NCBI GenBank assembly: GCA_949291545.1
Contig: CASEWB010000003.1
Span: forward strand, 1-60,301
Reading direction: 5' to 3'
Length of the DNA stretch: 60,301 bases
Source of the DNA: an uncultured bacterium
GTDB lineage: Bacteria; Elusimicrobiota; Elusimicrobia; Elusimicrobiales; Elusimicrobiaceae
The notes beneath the pieces were generated by a model. That model saw only the letters and a program-made list of their open reading frames with translations. It was not told where the DNA came from and ran no database searches. The translations under genes were made by a program, and so were the position numbers. Positions 24,731 to 32,733 of the stretch are shown piece by piece (position 1 is the first letter of the stretch; each line of letters starts with the position of its first letter).

Positions 24731-26482
24731 TTATTTAAGCAAGTTCGTCAAACTAAAGGAGGCGACTTCTTCCTTCATTTTGGCGATGACTTCCTCCACC
24801 GGCAGGGCGGGCGTGTTTTCGCCGCCTTTTAAGCGGATGGTCAGCTTGCCTTCGGCCGCTTCCTTCGCGCCGATGATGGCGGTGTACGGAATGCGCTGCA
24901 TATGCGCTTCGCGGATTTTTAAGCCCAGTTTTTCGGGCCGCACGTCCAGTTCGGGGCGCAGGCCGGCTTCGCGCATTTTGGCAAACACTTCTTTGGCAAA
25001 CGGAATTTGGTCATCCGTCAGCGTAAGGAGCTTAATTTGCACCGGGGCCAGCCACAGCGGGAACCACCCGGCAAAATGTTCGATAATCACCCCCGTAAAG
25101 CGTTCGATGGAACCAAACATCGCCCGGTGCACCATAATCGGGCGTTGGCGGCCTTCGGGAGCGACGTATTCCAGGTTAAAGCGCTGGGGCAGGTTGAAGT
25201 CGAACTGGATGGTGGACAGCTGCCACAAACGGCCGATGGCGTCCATCACCTTAATATCAATCTTCGGCCCGTAAAAAGCGGCTTCGCCCGCGTGCGTGGT
25301 GTAAGGGATGTTGTTGGCTTCCAGCACGTGTTTTAAAGCGTTTTCGGCGCGGTCCCAGTCTTTTACGTCGCCGGTGAAATGTTCCGGGTGTTCCGGGTCG
25401 CGCGTGGAAAGTTCCACGGCGTATTTTTCAAAGCCAAACGTTTTGAAAATGTGCATCGCAAATTCAAAGCACTGTTTGACTTCGTCTTCCACCTGCTCGG
25501 GCGTGCAGAAGATGTGAGCATCGTCCTGCGTAAACCCGCGCACGCGCAAGAGCCCGTGCAACGCACCGGAGCGTTCGTAGCGGTACACCGTGCCCAACTC
25601 AGAAAGGCGCAGGGGCAAATCCCGGTAGCTTCTTAAATGGGTTTTATAAATTTCCACATGGAAAGGGCAGTTCATGGGTTTGATTTGGTATTTTTCGCCG
25701 TCTACTTCCATCGGGTGGAACATACTGTCCGAATAAAAACCCGCGTGGCCGCTGACTTCAAACAAGTGCAGCCGCGCAATGTGCGGGCTGACGACCAAGT
25801 CGTAGCCGCGTTTTAAGTTTTGGTCTTTAATCCAGTCTTCCAAAATTTTGCGCAGCATACCGCCTTTGGGGTGCATTAAAATCAGGCCGGGGCCTACGTT
25901 GTCGTTAATGCTAAACAAGTCCAGTTCCGGGCCGAGTTTGCGGTGGTCGCGCTTGGCGGCTTCTTCCTGTTGTTTGATGTAGGCGTTCAGTTCGTCTTTG
26001 GTGTCAAAGCACAGGCCGTAAATACGCTGGAGCATAGGGCGTTTTTCGTCCCCGCGCCAGTAAGCGCCGGCAATGGTAGTAAGTTTAAAGCTGTTTACTT
26101 TGCCCGTGTGTTCAACGTGCGGGCCGCGGCACAGGTCGGCATAGTCGCCGTTTACATAGACGGTGATGGTGCCGTCTTCCAACTCTTCCAAGAGTTCCAA
26201 TTTATAAGTTTCGCCGCGTTTAGTGAAAAATTCTTTTGCTTCGGCCTTGCTCATCTCTTTGCGTTCAAAGGGCTGGCGCGCCTTGATGATTTCTTTCATC
26301 TTGGTTTCAATCGCCTTTAAATCTTCGGGAGTGAACTGGTGAGGGCAATCAAAATCGTAATAGAATCCGTTTTCAATCGCCGGGCCGATACCAAGTTTCG
26401 TACCGGGGAATAACTGCTGCACCGCTTGCGCCATCACATGCGCGCACGAGTGGCGCTTGGTTTCTAGTTGGTTGTTTTCCAT
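24731..26482 (-). CDS. thrS: Threonyl-tRNA synthetase lacking the TGS domain
   Basis: The 583-residue class II synthetase charges tRNA-Thr. It begins directly with the editing (SAD) region (HSCAHVMAQAVQQLFPGTKLG) and has the editing-site Cys/His pair in LCRGPHVEHTG. It continues with motif 1, motif 2 (FHVEIYKT to RYERSGALHGLLRVRGFTQDDAH) and motif 3 (GSIERF), then the anticodon-binding domain. The usual N-terminal TGS domain of about 60 residues is missing and no upstream in-frame start restores it. A hairpin just upstream may be an operator. Confidence 0.95.
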   Translation of the reverse strand: MENNQLETKRHSCAHVMAQAVQQLFPGTKLGIGPAIENGFYYDFDCPHQFTPEDLKAIETKMKEIIKARQPFERKEMSKAEAKEFFTKRGETYKLELLEELEDGTITVYVNGDYADLCRGPHVEHTGKVNSFKLTTIAGAYWRGDEKRPMLQRIYGLCFDTKDELNAYIKQQEEAAKRDHRKLGPELDLFSINDNVGPGLILMHPKGGMLRKILEDWIKDQNLKRGYDLVVSPHIARLHLFEVSGHAGFYSDSMFHPMEVDGEKYQIKPMNCPFHVEIYKTHLRSYRDLPLRLSELGTVYRYERSGALHGLLRVRGFTQDDAHIFCTPEQVEDEVKQCFEFAMHIFKTFGFEKYAVELSTRDPEHPEHFTGDVKDWDRAENALKHVLEANNIPYTTHAGEAAFYGPKIDIKVMDAIGRLWQLSTIQFDFNLPQRFNLEYVAPEGRQRPIMVHRAMFGSIERFTGVIIEHFAGWFPLWLAPVQIKLLTLTDDQIPFAKEVFAKMREAGLRPELDVRPEKLGLKIREAHMQRIPYTAIIGAKEAAEGKLTIRLKGGENTPALPVEEVIAKMKEEVASFSLTNLLK

Positions 26483-26499
26483 ACTTATTTACGCTATGG

Positions 26500-26528
26500 T
26501 CCTGCCGGCCACCACGACCGGGCCAGGA
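26500..26528 (-). promoter_or_regulatory. Leader hairpin of thrS with CGU in the loop
   Basis: Stem TCCTG plus CCGG pairs with CCGG plus CAGGA, with a 2-nt bulge. On the thrS strand the loop reads TCGTGGTGG, which contains CGU, the anticodon of a tRNA-Thr. It lies 18 nt upstream of the ATG. In E. coli, ThrRS represses its own mRNA by binding an anticodon-like hairpin. Similarity here is by appearance only. Confidence 0.3.
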
Positions 26529-26549
26529 GCCAAAGGTCCTTAATTAAGA

Positions 26550-26555
26550 TATAAT
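26550..26555 (+). promoter_or_regulatory. -10 box upstream of the sulfatase-fold transferase gene
   Basis: TATAAT at 26550-26555 matches the consensus. No convincing -35 is seen at the right distance. The predicted start of transcription (about 26562) leaves a leader of about 27 nt to the ATG at 26589. Confidence 0.4.
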
Positions 26556-26588
26556 AATTATATCAAATTGATACGCAATGAAACGACT

Positions 26589-28325
26589 ATGAACACCCTA
26601 AAAAAATACCTTTTTTCTCCTTTTAAAAACGATTGGAAGTTGCTTTTAACCCTCTCTATCCCCGCACTGTTGCTTTGCTTGTTCGGCCTGAACCAGCTGG
26701 GCCGCCTGACGGCGGTAAATTTTTTGGCGGCGGAAAGCGTAAAGCTCGTATGCGAATTTTTGTTTTTGGGGGCGGCGTTGTCGCTGCTGAACCTGTTGGG
26801 CGTCAAAAACAAATGGCTTACCGCTTTGCTGGCATTTATTTACTACTTAACCTTAACGGCCGATTTGGTGCTTTTGTGGTATTTTAAGGAACGCTTCGGC
26901 GCCAAATACTTGGATACGATGGAAGGCGGCGATTACGCCTTTTTGACAGACTGGCGCGTGCTTTCCTACTTTGCCGTGTTGGCGCTTTTCAGTTTTTTTG
27001 CCGTAAAACGCTATTTTGCGCCCGCACCGCGCAAAACCGCCCTGCACCGCGGGGCCATTTGCCTGGCGGGGCTCCTTTTGCTTTATGTGTGCAATCCGCT
27101 GGCTTTGCTCCCCGCACCAAACAATTTTTATACTTCTTATTTGATTCCCCCCTCTCCCGTCTACACGCTAAACGCCGTGCTGGCCCGCCGCCCCACGGCA
27201 AACCTGGACGCCGCTTTATCCCCCGAGTTGGAACAGCTGGCAAAAAAATACAATGTGTTTTCCGCCAAAAATACGGGCGTGGGCAAAAAATACACACGCG
27301 TGATTTTGATTGCCTCCGAATCGCTTTCCAACAAATACCTGCACCGTTTTAACCCCAACATTCCCCCGCAAGCCAGCCGCCCGCTGGACGAACTGATGGA
27401 ACAATATCCCTCCGCCTCGCTCCAGCACGTTACGCTTTCCACACTTTACGGGATGACGGTTATTTTTACCTCGCACCCATATGCGGAGTTGTCGTTTGAA
27501 AACGGCTACCCTGTTTCGCTGGTAAAAGAATTAAAAAAGAACGGCTTTCACACGGCGTTCCTGCGCGGCGCGGACGAAACGTATATGGACGAACACCTGC
27601 TGTTTAAACAAGCGGGGTTTGACGAAGTAATCGGCGCCACCTATTTTGAAACACGCCCCGAATACAAGGACTATATCGACTGGTGGGGCCTGACCGACCG
27701 CAAACTGTTTGACTATGCCGCCGAATATTTAAAAGAGCACCAGCAAGAGCCGCTGTTTTTGACGCTCCTGACGGTGGACTCGCATGTGCCGCTGGGCCGC
27801 CTGGATTATTTGGGGCAGGAATACGAAGAAATAGACGAAGAATTTTACGACGTGCCCACCTTGCCGCGCGCGTTTGCGCGCTTCGGGCAGGACGTTAAAC
27901 GCTTTTTAGCCAACTTGGAAAAACAAGGCCTGTTTGACGAAAATACCCTGGTACTGATTATGCCGGACCACCCGTCCTACTCCAACACCCCCACCAACAA
28001 GCTCTTTAAACCCTACCGGCCCGAGTTTGACAACCTGCCCTTTATCATAATTACCCGTACTCCGGTGGAAAAACCGCTTGCGCAAAGTGCGTTGGTTTCC
28101 CAGCTGGACATTGCCCCCACGGTGCTGGATTTGCTGAATATACAACCGCCAAAAGCCTTCTTTGGCCACAGCCTGTTTGACACGTCCGCCCGCCGAAGCG
28201 TGTTTGATATTAAGGAAGACTACGCCGTCGTAACCACGGACGATGGAACCCGCGTGTTAAAACTTAATTCCGCTAACCCGCAGGACCGGGCACTTATCAG
28301 GCTGATGACGTCCTTCCCCCATTAG
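26589..28325 (+). CDS. Membrane sulfatase-fold transferase (LtaS/EptA-like)
   Basis: The 578-residue protein has about five N-terminal membrane segments (residues about 15-190) and then a periplasmic alkaline-phosphatase-superfamily domain. Metal-ligand candidates are the Glu in IASESLSNKY and the Asp-His in VLIMPDHPSY. The probable nucleophile Thr is in TLSTLYGMT, and SH occurs in TVDSHVP. Relatives transfer phosphoglycerol or phosphoethanolamine to lipids or sugars. The exact substrate is unknown, but modification of lipid A or surface glycan fits a Gram-negative cell. I chose the ATG at 26589 over the TTG at 26568 because the latter lies almost at the predicted transcription start. Confidence 0.82.
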   Translation: MNTLKKYLFSPFKNDWKLLLTLSIPALLLCLFGLNQLGRLTAVNFLAAESVKLVCEFLFLGAALSLLNLLGVKNKWLTALLAFIYYLTLTADLVLLWYFKERFGAKYLDTMEGGDYAFLTDWRVLSYFAVLALFSFFAVKRYFAPAPRKTALHRGAICLAGLLLLYVCNPLALLPAPNNFYTSYLIPPSPVYTLNAVLARRPTANLDAALSPELEQLAKKYNVFSAKNTGVGKKYTRVILIASESLSNKYLHRFNPNIPPQASRPLDELMEQYPSASLQHVTLSTLYGMTVIFTSHPYAELSFENGYPVSLVKELKKNGFHTAFLRGADETYMDEHLLFKQAGFDEVIGATYFETRPEYKDYIDWWGLTDRKLFDYAAEYLKEHQQEPLFLTLLTVDSHVPLGRLDYLGQEYEEIDEEFYDVPTLPRAFARFGQDVKRFLANLEKQGLFDENTLVLIMPDHPSYSNTPTNKLFKPYRPEFDNLPFIIITRTPVEKPLAQSALVSQLDIAPTVLDLLNIQPPKAFFGHSLFDTSARRSVFDIKEDYAVVTTDDGTRVLKLNSANPQDRALIRLMTSFPH

Positions 28326-28329
28326 TTTT

Positions 28330-28356
28330 TAGCCCGCTTTTATGGCGGGCTTTTTG
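28330..28356 (+). terminator. Terminator
   Basis: AGCCCGC/GCGGGCT stem followed by T5. Confidence 0.85.
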
Positions 28357-28466
28357 TTAGCGGCAGCAAACAGAAAAGGACGCTTTTCCCGCACCCGTCC
28401 GAAACGACGGGAAATATGCTAGAATAACTAGTGTGTATTTCTATTCTTAACCGGAGGATGTAACCT

Positions 28467-28778
28467 ATGGAAACGACTGCCCAAGGCGGCGGAATGTTCT
28501 TCTGGCTGCTATTGATGGCATTTGCCTTTATCGTCATCTTTATGCCGGCGCGCTCCCAAAAGAAACGCGAACAGGAACTGATGGCTAAAGTAAATGCTCT
28601 GCAAAAAGGCGACCAGGTGATTATTCCCGGCGGAATTATCGGCACCGTGGCCGGTTTTAAAGACAACGCGATTGAAGTAAAAATCGCCGAGAACGTAAAA
28701 CTGACCGTGCTGAAAACCGCCATCGTAGGACTTGCAAAAGATATGCTACCTGCTGCGCAAGAAGGAGGCGCCAAATAA
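28467..28778 (+). CDS. yajC: Sec translocase accessory subunit YajC
   Basis: The 103-residue protein has one N-terminal membrane helix (GGMFFWLLLMAFAFIVIFM). The YajC signature follows: RSQKKREQELMAKVNALQKGDQVIIPGGIIGTV in sequence order, given as the parts RSQKKREQE, LQKGDQV and GGIIGTV. It works with SecD and SecF in the membrane. GGAGG at about 28453 is its ribosome-binding site. It overlaps secD by one base. Confidence 0.93.
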   Translation: METTAQGGGMFFWLLLMAFAFIVIFMPARSQKKREQELMAKVNALQKGDQVIIPGGIIGTVAGFKDNAIEVKIAENVKLTVLKTAIVGLAKDMLPAAQEGGAK

Positions 28779-30193
28779 TGTCTAACAAGTTAGCCGTAAA
28801 ATGGGGATTTATTATCGCCATTTTGCTGGGGTCTTTGTATTTAATTTACCCCAACTACAAGTGGTACTCCAAACCGCTGGCCGAGCGTGAAAAATTGGAC
28901 ACGCTGGGCGAACGCCCCAAAAGAATGCTCAATTTGGGCTTGGACTTAAGAGGCGGCTCCAGCCTGCTTTTAGAACTGGACGTTTCCAAATTAAGCGCCA
29001 AAGAACCCCTTAACGAAGCCATGGCCCGCGCGGTGGAAATTATCCGCAACCGCATTGACCAATACGGTTTGGCGGAAACCCAAATCACCCGCCAGGGCGA
29101 TAAATGGATTATGGTGCAGCTGCCGGGCGTTTCCAACCCGCAGCGCGCGGAAGAACTGATTGGCAAAACCGCCATGTTGGAATTCCGCATCGTCAAAAAC
29201 GATACGACCGACGCCCAAAAAGCCCTGGAAAAAATCGAAATGACGGAAAAACCGTTCGACGATAACGGCGTTTTGATCCCCGAAATTGCCAAATTGGTGC
29301 CGGAAGGCTACCAGATTATGCGCAACAAAGACGGCGGATACAGCGTGGTGACCGACAACGCCCCCGTAACGGGTGCCGATTTGGAAAACGCCCGCGTCGT
29401 AATGATGGGCGAAAACGGCTACCCCGAAGTGTCCTTCAGCTTTAACGCCGAAGGCAGCCGCAAATTTGGTCAACTTACGGGTGCCAACATCGGCAAGCAA
29501 CTGGCTATCGTATTGGACAACACCGTCCAGTCCGCCCCGGTGGTACAATCCCGCATCACCAAAGACGGCCGCATTTCCGGCACCTTCACGCCGGAAGAAG
29601 CCCGCTCGCTTTCCATTGTGTTAAAAGCCGGCGCGCTGCCCGCCCCCGTCAAAGTGATTGAAAAGAAAACCATCGGCCCGACCTTGGGTGAAGACTCCAT
29701 CAAATCCGGTCTGTCGGCTTCGTTCTACGCGCTAGTGATGATTTTGCTGTTTATGGTTATCTACTACAAAGCCGCCGGTTTTATTGCGGATATCGCCCTC
29801 TTGCTCAACTTCGTGTTCACCGTTGCCATTATGAGCTATTTCTCCGCTACGCTTACGCTGCCCGGTATTGCGGGTATGATCCTTTCGCTGGCGATGGCTA
29901 TTGACGCCAACGTGCTGATCATTGAACGTATGCGCGAAGAAAAACTCTTGGGCAAACCCGTGTACGAAATTATCAACTTGGGTTACGACAAAGCCTGGTC
30001 CGCCATTTTTGACTCCAACATCACCACCATTATCGTGGGTGCGTGCTTGCTGCAGTTTGGCACGGGCCCGGTAAAAGGGTTCGCCGTTACGCTGATTATC
30101 GGCTTGACGGTCAGCTTGTTCACCGCCGTGTTCGTCACGCGCGCCATTTACGAGCTGATCCTTACTTCTAACACCAAGGAGATCAGTTTATGA
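28778..30193 (+). CDS. secD: Protein translocase subunit SecD
   Basis: The 471-residue protein has an N-terminal membrane helix, the GLDLRGGSSLLLELD motif (about residues 52-66) and a large periplasmic P1 domain. The C-terminal RND-type membrane domain (about 300-465) contains AMAIDANVLIIERMREE. SecD and SecF use the proton gradient to pull exported proteins across the membrane. The length is somewhat short compared with E. coli SecD (615), as in many bacteria. It is coupled to secF by overlap. Confidence 0.96.
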   Translation: MSNKLAVKWGFIIAILLGSLYLIYPNYKWYSKPLAEREKLDTLGERPKRMLNLGLDLRGGSSLLLELDVSKLSAKEPLNEAMARAVEIIRNRIDQYGLAETQITRQGDKWIMVQLPGVSNPQRAEELIGKTAMLEFRIVKNDTTDAQKALEKIEMTEKPFDDNGVLIPEIAKLVPEGYQIMRNKDGGYSVVTDNAPVTGADLENARVVMMGENGYPEVSFSFNAEGSRKFGQLTGANIGKQLAIVLDNTVQSAPVVQSRITKDGRISGTFTPEEARSLSIVLKAGALPAPVKVIEKKTIGPTLGEDSIKSGLSASFYALVMILLFMVIYYKAAGFIADIALLLNFVFTVAIMSYFSATLTLPGIAGMILSLAMAIDANVLIIERMREEKLLGKPVYEIINLGYDKAWSAIFDSNITTIIVGACLLQFGTGPVKGFAVTLIIGLTVSLFTAVFVTRAIYELILTSNTKEISL

Positions 30194-31212
30194 TGTTAAA
30201 GTTACTTCCTAAAACAAACATTGATTTCCTTAAATACAGAAAAGCCTACTACACGCTGTTTGCGCTGCTGCTTATCGGCGGCGTGATTTGTTTCTTTACG
30301 AAAGGATTCAATATGGGCATCGATTTTACCGGCGGCACGATGGTGCAGGTAAAATTTGACGCCCCCGTAGAAATGAGCGCCATTCGCGAAGCGCTGTCCG
30401 CCACGGGCGCCGAGTCCGAGCTGCAGTCGTTTGGGGATCATTCTTTCGCCATCAGCGAAAAAAGCACCTCCAGCGAAGTAGGTGTCGTGCAGGCCCGCAT
30501 CGAAAAAGCCCTCGACACGCTCAACGTGCCTTACACGGTACTGATGACGAACTCCGTAGGGCCGGCCGTCGGTGAAAATATGACCGAACGCGCGTTGTGG
30601 TCTATTTTGCTGTCGCTGGTGTTTATCATTATCTATGTAGCATTCCGCTTTAGCAACATTTTGTGGGGCGTTTCGGGCGTGATTGCCTTGTTCCACGACT
30701 TGTTTGTAATGCTGTTTGCGTTCTCGCTTACCCAGCGCGAAATTGACCTGGTGGTCGTAGCGGCCTTCCTGACGGTGGCCGGTTTCTCTATTAACGACAC
30801 CATCGTCATTTTCGACCGTATGCGCGAAAACATCCACCTGCACCCGAAAATGAAATTCGGCGAGCTGATTAACCTCTCCATCAACGAAACGCTCTCCCGC
30901 ACCATCATTACCACCCTTACGGTAATTTTTGCGGTAGTGATTTTGTACGCATTTGGCGGGGAAGTAATTAACTCGTTTGCGTTTGCTATGCTAGTGGGTT
31001 GTATTTCCGGTGTATACAGCACCATCACGCTTACTACGCCCTTGGTGTACACCTGGACGCACGGCGAACTGACGGACGGCAACCAAGCCGCGTACAACAA
31101 AACGGCTGTTAAACAAACGGCCGCCGTAAAACGCGAAGAATCCGCTGCCGAAGGTTATGCTCCTAAAAAAGCTGTAACCAAAATTAAACGCACGCGCCGC
31201 AACAGAAAATAA
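30190..31212 (+). CDS. secF: Protein translocase subunit SecF
   Basis: The 340-residue protein has the SecF motif GMGIDFTGG-like NMGIDFTGGTMVQV (about residues 43-56) and six membrane segments. The conserved FSINDTIVIFDRMRE (about 198-212) is present. A basic C-terminal tail ends KIKRTRRNRK. It overlaps secD by 4 bp and completes the yajC-secD-secF operon. Confidence 0.96.
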   Translation: MMLKLLPKTNIDFLKYRKAYYTLFALLLIGGVICFFTKGFNMGIDFTGGTMVQVKFDAPVEMSAIREALSATGAESELQSFGDHSFAISEKSTSSEVGVVQARIEKALDTLNVPYTVLMTNSVGPAVGENMTERALWSILLSLVFIIIYVAFRFSNILWGVSGVIALFHDLFVMLFAFSLTQREIDLVVVAAFLTVAGFSINDTIVIFDRMRENIHLHPKMKFGELINLSINETLSRTIITTLTVIFAVVILYAFGGEVINSFAFAMLVGCISGVYSTITLTTPLVYTWTHGELTDGNQAAYNKTAVKQTAAVKREESAAEGYAPKKAVTKIKRTRRNRK

Positions 31213-31218
31213 GTTTTA

Positions 31219-31251
31219 CCCGGCGGGGCCTTGTGTAAAAGGTCCCGCCGG
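31219..31251 (+). terminator. Hairpin after secF
   Basis: CCGGCGGGGCC/GGTCCCGCCGG pairs around a short loop containing TTGTGTAAAA. The T run after it is weak (GTTTTAC), so termination may be partial. Confidence 0.55.
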
Positions 31252-31298
31252 ACGTTTTACACAGCCGTCTGAAAGTTTCGGGCTTCTGTGTAAAACGT
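31252..31298. repeat. 13-bp perfect inverted repeat upstream of an unknown gene
   Basis: ACGTTTTACACAG (31252-31264) and CTGTGTAAAACGT (31286-31298) flank 21 nt and end 15 bp before the ATG at 31314. It could be an operator or a leader hairpin. Confidence 0.6.
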
Positions 31299-31313
31299 TT
31301 AAAAGGAAACCCT

Positions 31314-31949
31314 ATGCGTAAAATAAAGCGCTTTAAAATTCCTTCCCGCCAACGCGAAATCTTGCGCAAACTCTTGCGCGAACTGCCGCTTTTGCGCCGT
31401 GCCGGCTTTACGAGCGAGGCGGAAGTAACGGCGTTTATCTTGGCCATTTTTAAACTGCTGGACCCGGGTGTCGTGTACGAATTTAACCAGGACGCCCATT
31501 GGGAGTTAGACGAGCAAAGCATCATTCACAAAGAAATGTTCAGCGCCTGTGCCGTAACGCTGGGCGCCCAGCTGGACCCTTTCTTGCAGGCTATCCCAAA
31601 CGAAGACCGCAAAACCGTGGCTATGATTATTATTTTGGAATTTTTAAGAAGCGCCGTCACCTTTGTAGCGGATTTGGTAAAAGAACAGGCCCAAAAAGAA
31701 GAATGCGAAACGCTGGATTTACAGTTTGTTTACATTCCCCCCTTTGGTGCGGCGGCCGCGCCAAAGCTCTTGCGGGAAGCCGTTAAGCTGGAAAATGCCC
31801 TTGCTCAAAAGGCAATGCCGGTTATTTTGCAAAAACTCAGTGCCGACAAAATTGAACTTTCCGCCACGCCGGAAGGGGTTCTTGCACCCCGTATGAGTAC
31901 GGTATTTTTAGTCCCGTGGCAAAAAAACCGTAAAAAAGGAAGAAAATAA
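31314..31949 (+). CDS. Hypothetical protein upstream of a DUF374 acyltransferase
   Basis: The 211-residue protein has no signal peptide. It is basic at both ends (MRKIKRFKIPSRQREILRK and QKNRKKGRK) with a helical middle. I recognise no family. The stop overlaps the DUF374 gene start by one base, so it is coupled to an acyltransferase and may act in the same lipid pathway, which is inference. AAAAGGAAACC upstream gives a fair ribosome-binding site. Confidence 0.65.
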   Translation: MRKIKRFKIPSRQREILRKLLRELPLLRRAGFTSEAEVTAFILAIFKLLDPGVVYEFNQDAHWELDEQSIIHKEMFSACAVTLGAQLDPFLQAIPNEDRKTVAMIIILEFLRSAVTFVADLVKEQAQKEECETLDLQFVYIPPFGAAAAPKLLREAVKLENALAQKAMPVILQKLSADKIELSATPEGVLAPRMSTVFLVPWQKNRKKGRK

Positions 31950-32641
31950 TGTTTAGACCCACTTCGCTGGAAAAGAAAAAAATTTCCTGGAAACACGTTA
32001 TCGGCTCCACCTTGGCCTATTGGTACACGGTGTTTTTAGGCTGGACCACCCGCATCTACTGGTTCAAATCCGAAGAAGCCCTCCAATTCGAAAAAACAGG
32101 CCAAAACTACATTTTTGCCGTTTGGCACAACCAACAGCTTTTTTTATTGTATCCGTACCGCGGGCAAAAAATCTGCGCGCTTATCAGCTTAAGCGACGAC
32201 GGGGAATACATTGCCCGCTGTCTGCCTAAATTTGGTATGAAAGCCGTGCGCGGCAGCACCACCCGCGGCGGGGTGCGGGCGCTAATCAAATTAAAAAATA
32301 TTGCCGAAGCCGGCTACCACCCCATGCTCACGCCCGACGGCCCCCGCGGCCCCATTTACAAAGTGCAGCACGGCATTCTGTTTTTAGCTCTTAAAACCGG
32401 CCTGCCCATTGTGCCGGTGGGTACGGCTTTAAGCCACAAAATAAAAGTAGGCTCGTGGGATAAGATGCGCGTTCCCTTGCCGTTTGGCAAAACAGCACTC
32501 ACCTACGGAAAAGCCGTGTATGTACGCTCGGACGAAGAAATGGAGGCCGCCGCCGCCGAACTGGAAAAACAACTCAACTGGGCGACGGACCAATCGGAAC
32601 GGTTTATCAATAAACGACCGTTTGACAGTTCTAAAGCATAA
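31949..32641 (+). CDS. DUF374 lysophospholipid acyltransferase family protein
   Basis: The 230-residue protein has the DUF374 pattern. FAVWHNQQLFLLYPY carries the HxxxxF-type acyltransferase histidine near residue 55. The motif TPDGPRGP is at about residues 129-136, and GLPIVPVGTAL follows. It probably acylates a lipid A or phospholipid precursor at the inner membrane. An LpxL-like role is possible because the DUF374 family is found in organisms with lipid A. Confidence 0.88.
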   Translation: MFRPTSLEKKKISWKHVIGSTLAYWYTVFLGWTTRIYWFKSEEALQFEKTGQNYIFAVWHNQQLFLLYPYRGQKICALISLSDDGEYIARCLPKFGMKAVRGSTTRGGVRALIKLKNIAEAGYHPMLTPDGPRGPIYKVQHGILFLALKTGLPIVPVGTALSHKIKVGSWDKMRVPLPFGKTALTYGKAVYVRSDEEMEAAAAELEKQLNWATDQSERFINKRPFDSSKA

Positions 32642-32655
32642 CTTAGTAATAAAAA

Positions 32656-32691
32656 AGAACGCCCCGGATAATAGTCCGGGGCGCGTTCTAT
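32656..32691. terminator. Terminator between convergent genes
   Basis: GAACGCCCCGGA pairs with TCCGGGGCGCGTTC around TAATAG. Confidence 0.8.
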
Positions 32692-32733
32692 ACGGCTAAT
32701 ATGGTGCCCAGTGCACTTGGGGCCCGGTTCGTG

